Source: Zelopaecilomyces penicillatus
Lineage: Eukaryota > Ascomycota > Sordariomycetes > Hypocreales > Pseudodiploosporaceae
Assembly: GCA_005765155.1 (NCBI GenBank)
Contig: VCCP01000008.1
Span: 1,550,001 to 1,614,000 of the forward strand
DNA length: 64,000 nt
Direction: 5' to 3'
Positions 48,971 to 59,449 of the stretch are shown piece by piece. The notes below the pieces were generated by a model. It was not told where the DNA came from. It did not search any database and saw only the letters and a list, made by a program, of their open reading frames with translations. Both the position numbers and the translations under genes were made by a program. Numbering within the stretch: the first letter of the stretch is position 1; each line of letters starts with the position of its first letter.

Positions 48971-51900
48971 ATGATTCACAGGACCAACAGTGAAGGCGGC
49001 GCCTCCTCTGGCAGCTCAACCGCCAAAATGTGGCGGCTCGGGTCTGCTTTGAGGAAGTTTCAGAGCATGAGCTCCAACAGTCGCGAAGAGAAGGCTTATG
49101 CAGTATGTTTCCTATGCACCCCCCCCCCCCCCCCCCCCCCCCAACTGGCCGTACCTTGCATGAATCCACAACCCTCTGATGTGGCCGTTATCAAACCTAC
49201 CATTTCGATGCATAGAGTTCCACTTTCGCATCAGTCCCAATGTCGCAATTGGCAGCACACACACTCTGTCGAACCAACATGCTGCAGCCACTAATGTTCT
49301 CCATAGCATAGGTTACATAGCTCATCCATCGATAACGATTCCCGCGAGCCTTCCATAGCCGATGTCAACTCTATACACGAAAGCGCAGAAAGCAGCACCC
49401 GACAACTACAGGCTCTTGTTGTGCGCATGCGCGCCGCTCCTGTTGGTCCAAGCCACGTCGATGCCGCATTCAAAGAGTTTAACAAGATCAGGGAGCGATG
49501 CGCCAGCCTTTGCGCTGCCATCCTCCAGGAGGAGATCCGGCCACCGCGGTCTATGCCTGGCCGTGGCTCGACAGAGGTTCCTCTTCTTCGTCGCGACTCT
49601 TCCATGGACCCCCCTCGGAGTGCCGGGGGTCTGTTCGATCATAGGAGCTCCTTCAGCGGCCAGAGTCTAGCCGAGGTGGTGACGGGAAGTGGTACCAGAG
49701 TTGGCGCATACGGGTCTGAGCCGTGGTTGAGACCCATTCGCGACTGGAAGATGTGTCTGGAAAATCTCACGGAAGCATTCAAGACGAGCCTTGCGGAGAC
49801 CTACAAGAGCTACGAACGGGACGCCTCTCCAGAAATGATTGAGGCTTTGTTTTCAAGTAAGAAGTTTCGGAGGGAGGCAGTCAATCGAATGCGCAACGCA
49901 AGCGTCACGAGGGTTCTATCTGCTGACCCTCAGTTTGTAAGTTCTCAAGCCCGGATGGTAACCACAGCAGTCAGTTCTTCTCTAACAATGTAACAGTTCC
50001 CACGCTACGAGATTCGATTCCGGAATTACGAAAAGGTCAAGCAGGACCACTTTGATATTCGTCGCCTCCTCCATGCCGGCGAGTCGGGTATATCTCCCAG
50101 CCGACACATCGAGGAGTTTGTCATCGCCCCGCGCGGTGATGCTATCCTCGAGTTTGCCAACATCACCGCTGATTCCACTGGAAGCGAGCCCGTATTCCGC
50201 TTCCGCGTTTCATCATATCTGCTCGCAGAGACATCGCCAATCTTCGCGCGCATGTTTTCAGGCCACTCTAGCAGTCTCCATATTCACGAAGCCGAAGATA
50301 TTACCGACCAGCTTCCACCACCGCCTGTTCAATACCCTTGCGAGGACGGATCTGAGGCCAGACTGTACCGTATGCCGCAGTTGGAAATGAATAGCCTCAG
50401 CTCTCTGGAGACTCTCTTCCAGGCTGCACACATGCAAAACGAAAAGGTCCCGCGGGAGGTTAGCTTTGAACAGTTTGTTGCCATAGCAGAGTGTTCAATG
50501 AGGTACAAGAGCACATCACCGCTAGAACTTATTGTCGAGCACAGGTGGCTTCCCCAATGGATGCATAAAGGTGCCGACGACATGCCAGACGGGCTCCTTA
50601 TTATTAGCTACGCTTTTGGGCTTCGACAGCTCTTCACTCGCATGTCCAAGAGTGCGATTTTAAACCTTACCGACGAGAAAGATTTGCAAAGCAAGCCTTG
50701 GCCACAGAAAATCCGGGACAAGATATGGGCTGTTCGGGGTGCCAAGGTTGCGCAGCTTTTTGCAAGTTGCACGGAAACCATCCAGGAGTATATCCGCCCA
50801 CCAGCCCGTGACCTGGCTTCGGAGTTTAATCATCCGATTCCTATAAATGAGCTTCAAAGCGACCTCTATTCACCCGTACAAGCAACAACGGTATTGACGA
50901 GCACACCAAGATGCCCCAAGGGAAGCCACTGGTGCGACGCCTCGAACTTGGGCTGGATGATGCTGGTATACAACGAAATGGGTCTGCTCTCGCGCATTGT
51001 GCAGCCAGATGTTGTGTCTCATATGCCAGAAACCCAGCCGTCGCCAAAGAGCCTAGCACAAATGATGGAGGCCCTGCGATTAGTGCCAAGTCCTCCAACA
51101 CCAGTCCATCCTGGCAGTGTTTGCGACCCCGGGCCAGCGTTCCGGAGAGCGGTGGCTGATGTCTACAACAGCGTTACCGGTCTGACTTTGTACGACATTA
51201 GTGGCAAAAGCCATGGCTGGGCACTGTCGAGGCACAGAATGGCTGAGCCACAGATGCTTCTGACGTCCGGCTTGGCAGGTGGAATGGCTACACACGAAGA
51301 AGTTCACAGTGTGGTGACCGAGTTCCCAGAGATTATTCGCCTACGAATTCTGGGGGATATTGCAAGTCTGGAGGATCTTCATTCTGCGGCAAGGATCAAC
51401 AAGGCGTTTTATGAAACCTATAAAAGACACGAGCTGTTTCTCATGCGAAATATACTTCGCGCAGACCGTATCAGATATGGTTCTCTTCGTCGGCTGGCAT
51501 CTTTGAACGAAGCTGAGACGGAAGGCAAGGTCCTAAAGTCCGAGTCAGACTTATTGAAGGAGAGGGGTATCGGTGATGGTGCCGATGCTGTCACGCTCCG
51601 AAGCGATGACGAGGACGAAGATGAACTGTACTCGGATGATGACTTGAGCGACGATACACCATCTACACCATTGGGCCATGGGGGTTCGAGACCACATGCA
51701 CTTCGGCACGCGTCGACTGATGATGCTGAGACTGATGATGAAGATCTCTATTTACGTGACCCACCACCTCCCTTCCGGCCGCGGGATACGGCCCCACAGC
51801 CGCCACCAATTCAAATTGTCACGGAGAGACATCGGTCTCCACCCCGAGGTGACCACCTTCCGGATACCATACACCAACCGGTAGCATCGCCCATCACACC

Positions 51901-52294
51901 ACAACAACCAACTATTCTCAACCAAGTTTACTCCAATATGCCTGCGTCCCCAAAAGAACCAAGCGTGATTATGACGGAAGACATTTACGAACCGCCGATG
52001 ACGGATGAAGAAGCTCGCAGGATTTTGTGGCCCGACGACATATACCCTCCTGTGCTGGCCCCGACTGTTGTTACCCCTCCTGTGGAAGGTCTACGGGAGA
52101 AATTCCGGATGGGCGACATGTCTTTCACGGAGGGTAGAGAAGAGAAGACGCTAGTGGTGGCGGGTCAAAAGCAGCTTCGGAGCGAGCATGACCGGCAGCT
52201 TGGAATCTTGAAGGAGGACGGCCGGCCGTCGTCATCAGGAAGCCATAGTAGTGGTGGTGCTAATGGCAGACCTGGCAAATCGGAGATGGATTGA
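48971..52294 (+). CDS. BTB/POZ-domain protein with F-box-like segment
   Basis: Exons 48971-49102, 49307-49936 and 49997-52294 join in frame to 1019 residues. The introns are 204 and 60 bp, both GT-AG. The N-terminal 250 residues include an ordered helical block (EFNKIRERCASLCAAILQEE; RDWKMCLENLTEAFKTSL). A BTB-like domain covers about 300-430 (FRFRVSSYLLAETSPIFARMFSGH; EQFVAIAECSMRYKSTSPLELI), followed by a helical and cysteine/tryptophan-bearing region (PKGSHWCDASNLGWMMLVYNEMG). At about 696 a segment reading TEFPEIIRLRILGDIASLEDL then NKAFYETYKR resembles an F-box helix set. The last 280 residues are acidic and proline-rich and disordered. I recall comparable uncharacterised BTB proteins in other sordariomycetes. 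A BTB plus F-box-like layout suggests a cullin-ligase adaptor, but this is inference. The first intron carries a 24-nt C run near its donor. Confidence 0.85.
49119..49142 (+). repeat. Poly-C run (24) inside intron 1 of the BTB gene
   Basis: Twenty-four uninterrupted C residues begin 16 nt after the GTATGT donor at 49103. The matching G run on the other strand could fold into a quadruplex. The length may be uncertain in the assembly. Confidence 0.95.
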
Positions 52295-54030
52295 TAAACA
52301 TGATTTATATTCGCAAGGAAAATGGACTTTTATGTATGAAACTGGGTATTTAACTGGCAAGGCGATTGGAATGTTTGTTCAAGGGGTTGAAGCTATCTTG
52401 GTCAGGCGCAAAATCTAACTTTTGGGGGAGGGGATACAAGGACATTGTGGGGGTAGCGTTTTTTCAAAAACCTAGGTTCTTTTTTTTTTTTGGATGGATA
52501 TGTTTAGTTGAGTGTTGGATTTGCTTGTGGGATTTTTTGCATAGGCATGATTTGGGATGTTAATGAGCTAGGTGGACTTGTAAGGATGAGATGGATGGAT
52601 GTATGTAGTAGTTGGTACACGATTATGGAGGAGGGGATTAGGGAAGGATTAAGCAATTAATAAGTTTGATGAAGTATGGTTTTAAGCGAGGATTGTTAAA
52701 TCTTTCTTGTTAGGTGTAGGAATGGCGTGTACCTTGCTTGTGTCTCTGTTGGAAGATGTTGGTGTGGGGGTGAGACATAATCGGTGGAGTTTCTCGGGTC
52801 CATATGCAGGTGATGTGATGTTTCTGTTCAGTCTTGCCTTGCCTTGCTATTTTGATAGATCTCTGCGGTAGTGATATCCAGTAATCGATAATTATCATCA
52901 ATCAACAGCATTAATGGCATCCAGTAGTAATTTCGTTGTACATAAATTGTAATTAAATTGATAACCACCCACGTGCCATAAACGCAGCTATAGAAGCTAT
53001 ATTAGAAGCTCTATATTAGCGGCATTAGCGGCTGGACCCGGCCGCCCATTCAGCGCATGCAGAACCCTGAAGCCACTCTCACCAGCTCAGTACCCTACCC
53101 CACCCACACTCACAACAAACCCCACCACTAAGCATCGCGTCAGATGCCAACTCGTCCAGGATAGAAATTTCCAAACAGGCTGATGCACAGCGCCCTTTTT
53201 TATTTTCTCGGCTTTTACAAGTCACAAGACCGACGCCCGTTCTTGACTTTGCTGTGTAGGTAGCAGATCATCGAGATTGTGTGCGACACGACAGAGGATT
53301 GCATTCGATAGGATATTAACTCTGGCCCCCGCGCTGCAGCTGACGCAACCATCCAAGCAACACCTGCTGCCCTCATTCGCCCATAGCGAGCGAACATACA
53401 TATATACGCCATACATACCGTTTCCTAACTCCCCCTTGCCTCTTTCTTTCTTTCTTTCTTTCTACCCCTCCTCTCTTTCATCCATCGATCTACATCCGGA
53501 ACAGCTTGAAGGAGCAACACGAAGACGAACCTGTGCCCCAAAGGGAACACTACCACCCCTCCAGAACACGCTGGAGCTTCTACGACAACCACCACACCTA
53601 CACATGTCGACGTGCGCCCGCCAGAGTCTTTTCCTCAACAGCCTCTCGTCGATAATAACAATACACCGTTGTTGTGTGTGTCGGATCGCGATAGCGTAGA
53701 TATTCCAGCAGGCGACTTAAAAGTCTTTGCGCTTGCTGCAGACAAAGGAGACGAAGAAAGACTCGGAGAGAGAACAAGAATTCATTATTATATTCTCAGT
53801 TTTTAGAGATTATTTTTTTTTAAATTGGGCGAAACAAGAGGGAAATTATCCCTTTAGAGGTATCACGGCAAGGTTGATGACCGACACGCTCATCGGATTT
53901 TGAAAGCTTTGTGGATATAAGCGCAAAAAGGTATGGATATCTTGATGGGTGCTTGTACGCGATACTTGGTATTGACTTGAGAGTATAGAAACTTTGCCAA
54001 TATCGTTCGGTTCAGAGTTCAACAGCTTGA
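52295..54030. other. 1.7-kb intergenic region
   Basis: Contains the 3' UTR of the BTB gene and, from about 53200, the promoter and leader of the carrier gene, including a CT-rich tract with TTTC repeats at 53441-53463. A 140-codon frame at 53277-53699 overlaps this leader, has no domain and is not called. Confidence 0.5.
53441..53463 (+). repeat. TTTC repeat in carrier-gene leader
   Basis: About five to six tandem TTTC units within a pyrimidine-rich tract 570 bp before the carrier ATG. Confidence 0.85.
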
Positions 54031-55554
54031 ATGACCTCGGACGTTGAAACCGCTACCTCCACCACCTCCACGTTCATTAGGATTACCAACTATTTGCGCA
54101 GCAGTATTCTGTCATTTGTTCCTCAGCGTGACGCAAATCACGACGGTTACAGAACCGCAAGCCGCCCTCATATAGACGAGCAAGAAGAGCAACGACTGCT
54201 CCAAAGCGAAACCGACGACGGCAGTAACAACACCATGGCTGCTCATCACACCACTAGCGATGATCTCGCCAAGGCAGGCTACGGCACGACGACGACGACA
54301 ACTGTGCCCTCGTCCAACACTGATGAAACCCCTGCGCAGTCGTCGCGTCCTCGCAGTAACAGCGTCAACGGCGATGGTGACCAACACCCTCGCTACAGCG
54401 AAGATGAAAACGCCGCCGTTGGGCAGGGTATCCAGATCCTTGAGGCCCAGTCCGCCCACTGGTGGAGCTACCTCGCCACCGCCGACTTCTGGCTCATCGT
54501 CGGCGTTGGGCAGATTCTCGCGCTCTGTATCACGGGCACAAACACGTTTAGTAGTTTTCTCTCCAACAACAAGACCAATATCCCTGCTTTCCAGACCATG
54601 TTCAACTATGCGCTTCTTGGGCTTGTTTACACTACTATCCTCCTATTCCGCGATGGACCCCGCGAGTGGTGGCGTATCGCATGTACAGATGGCTGGAGGT
54701 ACCTCATCATGGCGTTTCTTGACGTCGAGGGCAATTACTTCACTGTTCTTGCGTACCGGTATACGAATTTGCTGTCGGCGCAGTTACTCAACTTTTGGTC
54801 GATTGTCTGTGTGGTCATCATCTCGTTTTTCTTACTACGCGTGCGATATAAGCCCTTTCAGGTTGCTGGTATCCTTGTTTGTTGTGGTGGCATGGGGATT
54901 CTTCTCGCTTCAGATCACATCAACGGCACCAACGGAGGGCCTGGTGTTGATTTACTGAAAGGTGATCTTTTTGGGCTGCTGGGTGCTACTCTGTACGGCG
55001 CTAGTAACGTGTTTGAGGAGTGGTTGGTTTCCAAGAGACCGATGCACCATGTCCTCGCCTTTATTGGGTTTTTTGGTGTCATCATCAACGGTGTGCAGGC
55101 GGCTATTTTTGATCGCCAGTCCTTTCAGGATGCTAACTGGACTAGCTCTGTGCCTGGCTGGATTGCTGGGTATACCTTGTGTCTCTTTGTCTTTTACACC
55201 CTTGCGCCCTTGATCCTACGTATGGGTAGTGCTGCCTTCTTTGACATTTCGCTACTGACGGCCAACTTCTGGGGCGTCATCATCGGCATCAGGGTGTTTG
55301 GCTACAAAATCCACTTCCTTTACCCGATTGCCTTTGTCTGCATCATCATTGGTCTCGTCATCTACTTTCTGTCCGGTAGCATGCTTGGTGACTCTAAGAA
55401 ACCATGGCTGGGCGCAAACCAGGAGGATGGTGTGGCAGGATTTGGTACCGCGAAGCTCAAGGCTCTTAATGCTTCTCGGAAAGCTCAGGGAAGTGGGAGT
55501 AACAGCAGCCCTGAAACGGCGGAGGTGGCTGAGGGGGGTATAGATCTTATCTAG
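54031..55554 (+). CDS. SLC35F-type solute carrier (drug/metabolite transporter superfamily)
   Basis: Single exon, 507 residues. The first 145 residues are hydrophilic and Thr/Asp/Ser-rich, including a TTTTTT run, and should be cytosolic. About ten membrane segments follow between residues 150 and 450. Recognisable family stretches are FLDVEGNYFTVLAYRYTN, LNFWSIVCVVIISFFLLRVRY, KGDLFGLLGATLYGASNVFEEWLV and LLTANFWGVIIGIRVFGY. These match SLC35F1/F2/F6-like (DUF914) carriers, relatives of nucleotide-sugar transporters that sit in Golgi, endosomal or vacuolar membranes. The transported compound is unknown for most fungal members. The C-terminal 50 residues are again hydrophilic. The frame starts at the only plausible ATG, directly after a TGA in the same frame. 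Confidence 0.93.
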   Translation: MTSDVETATSTTSTFIRITNYLRSSILSFVPQRDANHDGYRTASRPHIDEQEEQRLLQSETDDGSNNTMAAHHTTSDDLAKAGYGTTTTTTVPSSNTDETPAQSSRPRSNSVNGDGDQHPRYSEDENAAVGQGIQILEAQSAHWWSYLATADFWLIVGVGQILALCITGTNTFSSFLSNNKTNIPAFQTMFNYALLGLVYTTILLFRDGPREWWRIACTDGWRYLIMAFLDVEGNYFTVLAYRYTNLLSAQLLNFWSIVCVVIISFFLLRVRYKPFQVAGILVCCGGMGILLASDHINGTNGGPGVDLLKGDLFGLLGATLYGASNVFEEWLVSKRPMHHVLAFIGFFGVIINGVQAAIFDRQSFQDANWTSSVPGWIAGYTLCLFVFYTLAPLILRMGSAAFFDISLLTANFWGVIIGIRVFGYKIHFLYPIAFVCIIIGLVIYFLSGSMLGDSKKPWLGANQEDGVAGFGTAKLKALNASRKAQGSGSNSSPETAEVAEGGIDLI

Positions 55555-56202
55555 GTTAGGGTATGGATGATTGTTGAAACACGATGTGGATGTGAAGGGG
55601 TGCGGCGGGATGTGTAGGAGAATGGTGGTTCAAGGTTGATAGCTCTGGGAAGCAAAGAGGTTGACGGGAGATATATCACCGTTGGCAGTCTGTAGTAGAG
55701 GGGGTTGTGTGTGAGAGAATTCACGTTGACGCCTTTTGGATAACAACGTTGAAGTGTGTAGTAGGGGATGCGTAATAAAGATGTGGTTAAAAGAACGAAT
55801 TCGGTCATGTGAACTCATGCTCTCCACAGTATCATTTTGCCAATGCCTAATTCGAACTGCTGGCCAGAGTCCTACGAGTGATAACATGAATGCGAATGAT
55901 AGAATCTAGTTCTACAATGGTAGCTCATGGCATTATTAAGTCGAGATGATGTACATGTCTTTACCAATTTGTTATAATGCAGACAATTAAGAGGTGTTTT
56001 GAATACATAACTGTAAGAGGAGTAACTAGGCCAATCCATGGCCGTACCTAATGCACTGCATTTCCAAATATACAATATTTTGGACAGAGTCATTATTTTC
56101 AGCTCGACATGTCCAATCGTTTAAAAAAATCATGTTTCCCCAATGTGTGCACAGAACAGTGAAATTTCGCGACCGTGAATTCATAAAACTCCAATTATTA
56201 TG

Positions 56203-56240
<38 letters not shown>

Positions 56241-56761
56241 CCCAACGCCCCTGTTTAAGTTCAAGCTGAAACTTGCCCAATCAAAATCGGGTATACATTG
56301 CGCCTCAAAAATAATGGATAGGTGATTAGGTTAAAATAAGCGTTTGGGTTTCCTTCGGAGAGATAAACCCGCTTGGACGTTTCCGAAGAAAAGACAAAAA
56401 AAAACGCCAATGGTAAGCCGGAGCCAGAAACTGTCCGGCTGGGTTGCCGAGTTTGGCGCTAATGGGTTTGCGCATCGGAGGAGCGGCGTGGTAGGATCAG
56501 CTGGGATTGTAGGCATGGTATGAGTAGGAGGTATTCAATCCACTCTTTTGAATGATAGAATTTAGAGCTGAAATTATGATGTGACTCCTCTGTTTCGCTT
56601 AGTTTGATGGTTGTCTGTCTTGGCAAGGGACTTGAAGCGGGTAGCCTGGGTTGTCGTAGCCCGGGAGCTTTGATGCGTCAAACTTTCCCCGACGAGTTAA
56701 TTGAGAATTAAACTTGACTTGGGTAATCTTTTTCGCATTTTCGCAGATAGAATCGAGGGTA
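55555..56761. other. 1.2-kb convergent spacer
   Basis: Between the end of the carrier gene (+) and the end of the small spliced gene (-). It contains a CAT trinucleotide run (56203-56239). Short frames on both strands are unsupported. Confidence 0.5.
56203..56239 (+). repeat. CAT trinucleotide repeat (about 12 units)
   Basis: Uninterrupted CAT/ATC units in intergenic DNA between the carrier gene and the small spliced gene. Confidence 0.95.
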
Positions 56762-57251
56762 TCATGATCTCGGTCTGATGGTATCTATCATGGCAGCGCG
56801 GATGGTCTTGGTGATGACTGCATCGGTCGAGCGGCTGTGATTCTGATAAGATGTCATTACTGTACACAATTAGGTCAACATTTTTCGTTCCTTTCTTTAA
56901 AGACACGAAACAGAGGCTTGTCGAATGCTATTGAAAGAAATCCACCAAGAAACATACATGACGATGCTGGAAGCTGTCTCCCTGACGAGTCCTCGGCGGT
57001 TTCCATTTGTGGAAGCTCCCGATCCGGGATGGAAGCTATCTCTTTGGAGAGCATGTTGAGGCAGTCCTGTTCTGACTTGGCGACCATGATGTTTGAGATT
57101 CCAGGGACTAAACAGAACAAACGAGGGTTATGTTAGCATGGGATGTTGCAGAAGAGAGGAGCATTAGGAGGAACACTCTCGTGTCAAGCACACGAGACAT
57201 GCATTTCATGGGAGAAAAGGGAAGAGATGTCTTACTGGGACTCGAAGGCAT
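56762..57251 (-). CDS. Predicted 87-residue spliced small protein, unknown function
   Basis: Three exons, 57251-57236 (16 nt), 57107-56958 (150 nt) and 56859-56762 (98 nt), sum to 264 nt, an exact multiple of three ending in TGA. Intron 1 (128 bp) has donor GTAAGA, a textbook branch site ATGCTAACA and pyrimidine-rich acceptor TTTAG. Intron 2 (98 bp) has donor GTATGT, branch-like GTTGACC and acceptor TACAG. The reading phase is kept across both junctions. The product begins MPSSPIPGISNIMVAK, continues with an acidic helical stretch (DCLNMLSKEIASIPDRELPQ) and ends with DAVITKTIRAAMIDTIRPRS. There is no signal peptide, membrane segment or cysteine pattern. I do not recognise the family. The alternative is a chance arrangement inside spacer DNA, but two complete introns in phase make that less likely. 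Confidence 0.55.
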
Positions 57252-59449
57252 GACTCAATTTGACAAAGTGAATGTTTATCAGGCGATGGATGTCGTGCTG
57301 GATATGCTCGTAGTCTTTCGGTAGCTCTTATTTTCGTAATATATCTATCTCTTAAGTCGTATATATTTCAAGAATACATCTAGCGATGAAAGAAGAGGAA
57401 ATACACAGAACAGTATAAGTGGATGGATGGTTTAAGAGAACGGTGCTAGAAGACAAGGCTAGATCATATTGCCTAACAAAGACATGGCCCCCATGGACTA
57501 GATATATATACAAGAGCCCAGTCGGTGTTTTCTTTTCGTGGCGCCCCCAAATCACAACATATGCAGAGACGATTTTTCACTACCTACCCATGCAAAGTCC
57601 AAGTCCAAGTCCAAAGAGGCAATGAAACGATACTGCATGTGTCCTGTGCGTGGATCCTCCGAGTTCGCCGCACGCCGTATCTCTCGTACCGGTTCATTTG
57701 GCCCTGGTCTTTACACGGTCGACTCTGGGTAAGCAGCTAGGGGGGGGAGGGAAAAGGATTGCGTGGGCTGGTTCCTGTTTTGCCAGATTGGGCCTGGCCG
57801 GCGGACGATTTTTGATAGTTACTATGCGTTCTTGTGCCGTTTTGTTAGCGCCATTCCACACACACACCCTTGATGCAATCGCCAGCCCTCGGATCCTGGT
57901 TCCCCGTCATCCGTCGTCCGATATACGACCAGTACGAGAACCCTTCCCGTGACATCCGTACCGATCGGATTCGCCCCTCACTGTGGTAGCTAAATAACAC
58001 ATTCCAACTACTCTCGGATGTCGGGCCTGATTGGCAACATGACAGGTCAGGGCCATTTTATGAAAAAAGAGATGCCAGGTGGTGGCCTAATTGCTTATTT
58101 ACCCATACTACGCGGCGCCCCCCTTCGGATGCACGCGCCGGTTCGGAGTAAGCAATCGGCCTGCAACGTGGGGACGACTTTGCAAGCGGCGTATTATTAG
58201 ATGCAAATCATGTAGAGATGTGGCGTCTTGCAGACCAATACCTTACAAAGTCGTCTGCTTCCATGCATTTTGATGGTGGATCGTGGAAATGGCCCCCAAC
58301 GTTTTGACTCAGAGCGGCAAGATGGGGGCAGATGTTTGGGCAGGGTATAGACGACAAATCATCATCATCGCCGCTGCTGCTACTGGTCAGCCTTTCTGTC
58401 TGCTTATTAAATACGTTTATTCAGTCACTAGAAGCATTGGTGTTTCCACGTCCTACTTAGATTCACTCTAGCATATATATGTAGGACGGGAAGCGAACAG
58501 GGGCCATCCATGTTGAGGGCCGAACAACATCGGCCCCGTTCCGGCGGTCCTCGATTGTTTTGTAACCGTGTGAGAGCTGGATTATATTGTATTTCTTCTA
58601 TCCGACGGGCTTTGAACAAACATGATTCTCTTCGTTTCATCCTGTTGGCTGCGCGCGTACCTGGGATATCTACATACGGCTTTGATGGATATATACAGCT
58701 GCAAGTTCCCGCCATCGGATGATTTCTGTACAAACCTAGTCTCCGTGATAGTCGGATGATGTTTCAAGTTGTTGCATACGAGTGAATCTTGCACTATAAA
58801 AGAAAAAAAGAACAATAAATAGCAACACTCCTCTCCCTTTCTATGGTAACTTGTTGCCTCCCTACGCATTCAGTACCTGGTGAATATTCGAGTCTAATAT
58901 TTACCTGGGTAGACAAAACCAGCAAGATTTCCGAGTGTACGACCCTACTCTCTCACGAGAGGACGCCGCCATGATGCGTGTGAATACATGTCAGATCATG
59001 TGGACAAGCATACAACGAGAATATTCATGGCTATTCATCGATTAATAAACACGGTTAAGATGCTTCTTTCATGCTCTTGGCCGTCTTCGTCATCATTGCT
59101 ACTGCAATGGAATGGCCTTTACGGCGCTGACACAGGCGGCAGTTGGCAGCTGGCGGCCACCTTCATCTGTTTTAGGGTTTGACAGCTGTAACAGTCGTGG
59201 ATTTTTCATGAGGCGGCCGGCAGCCTGCATGCAGTTCAAATACTCCTCTGCAAAACTCTGTTTTCTCTTTTCTTTTTTCCTTCATCGCCGTCATCATTCT
59301 CCATCTTGGTGTCTTAGTTCCTCTTCGCAACAGCCATAACACGACGCAATGAAAATTCGGCAAATTTGGCGTTGTGACCAAGGATCTACCCTCCCCCCTT
59401 CCTTTTCCACGCCGTGTTCATTTCATCTTCTTCGGCACCAAATTTCATC
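57252..59449. other. 2.2-kb intergenic region
   Basis: Spacer between the small gene and the HNH pseudogene. A weak two-exon frame at 57622-57952 (donor GTAAGC at 57729, acceptor CCAG at 57786) would give 90 residues, but lacks a branch site and protein-like composition. The last 200 bp before 59450 contain a CT-rich leader-like tract. No RNA gene is visible. Confidence 0.45.

Noticed and set aside
53277..53699. 140-codon plus-strand frame before the carrier gene
   Set aside because: It overlaps a CT-rich leader with TTTC repeats, which produces long stop-free pyrimidine frames; no domain is present.
57622..57952. Two-exon frame of 90 residues (57622-57728 joined to 57787-57952)
   Set aside because: The phase works and the donor is acceptable, but there is no branch site, the intron is G-rich, and the product has no coherent secondary-structure pattern.
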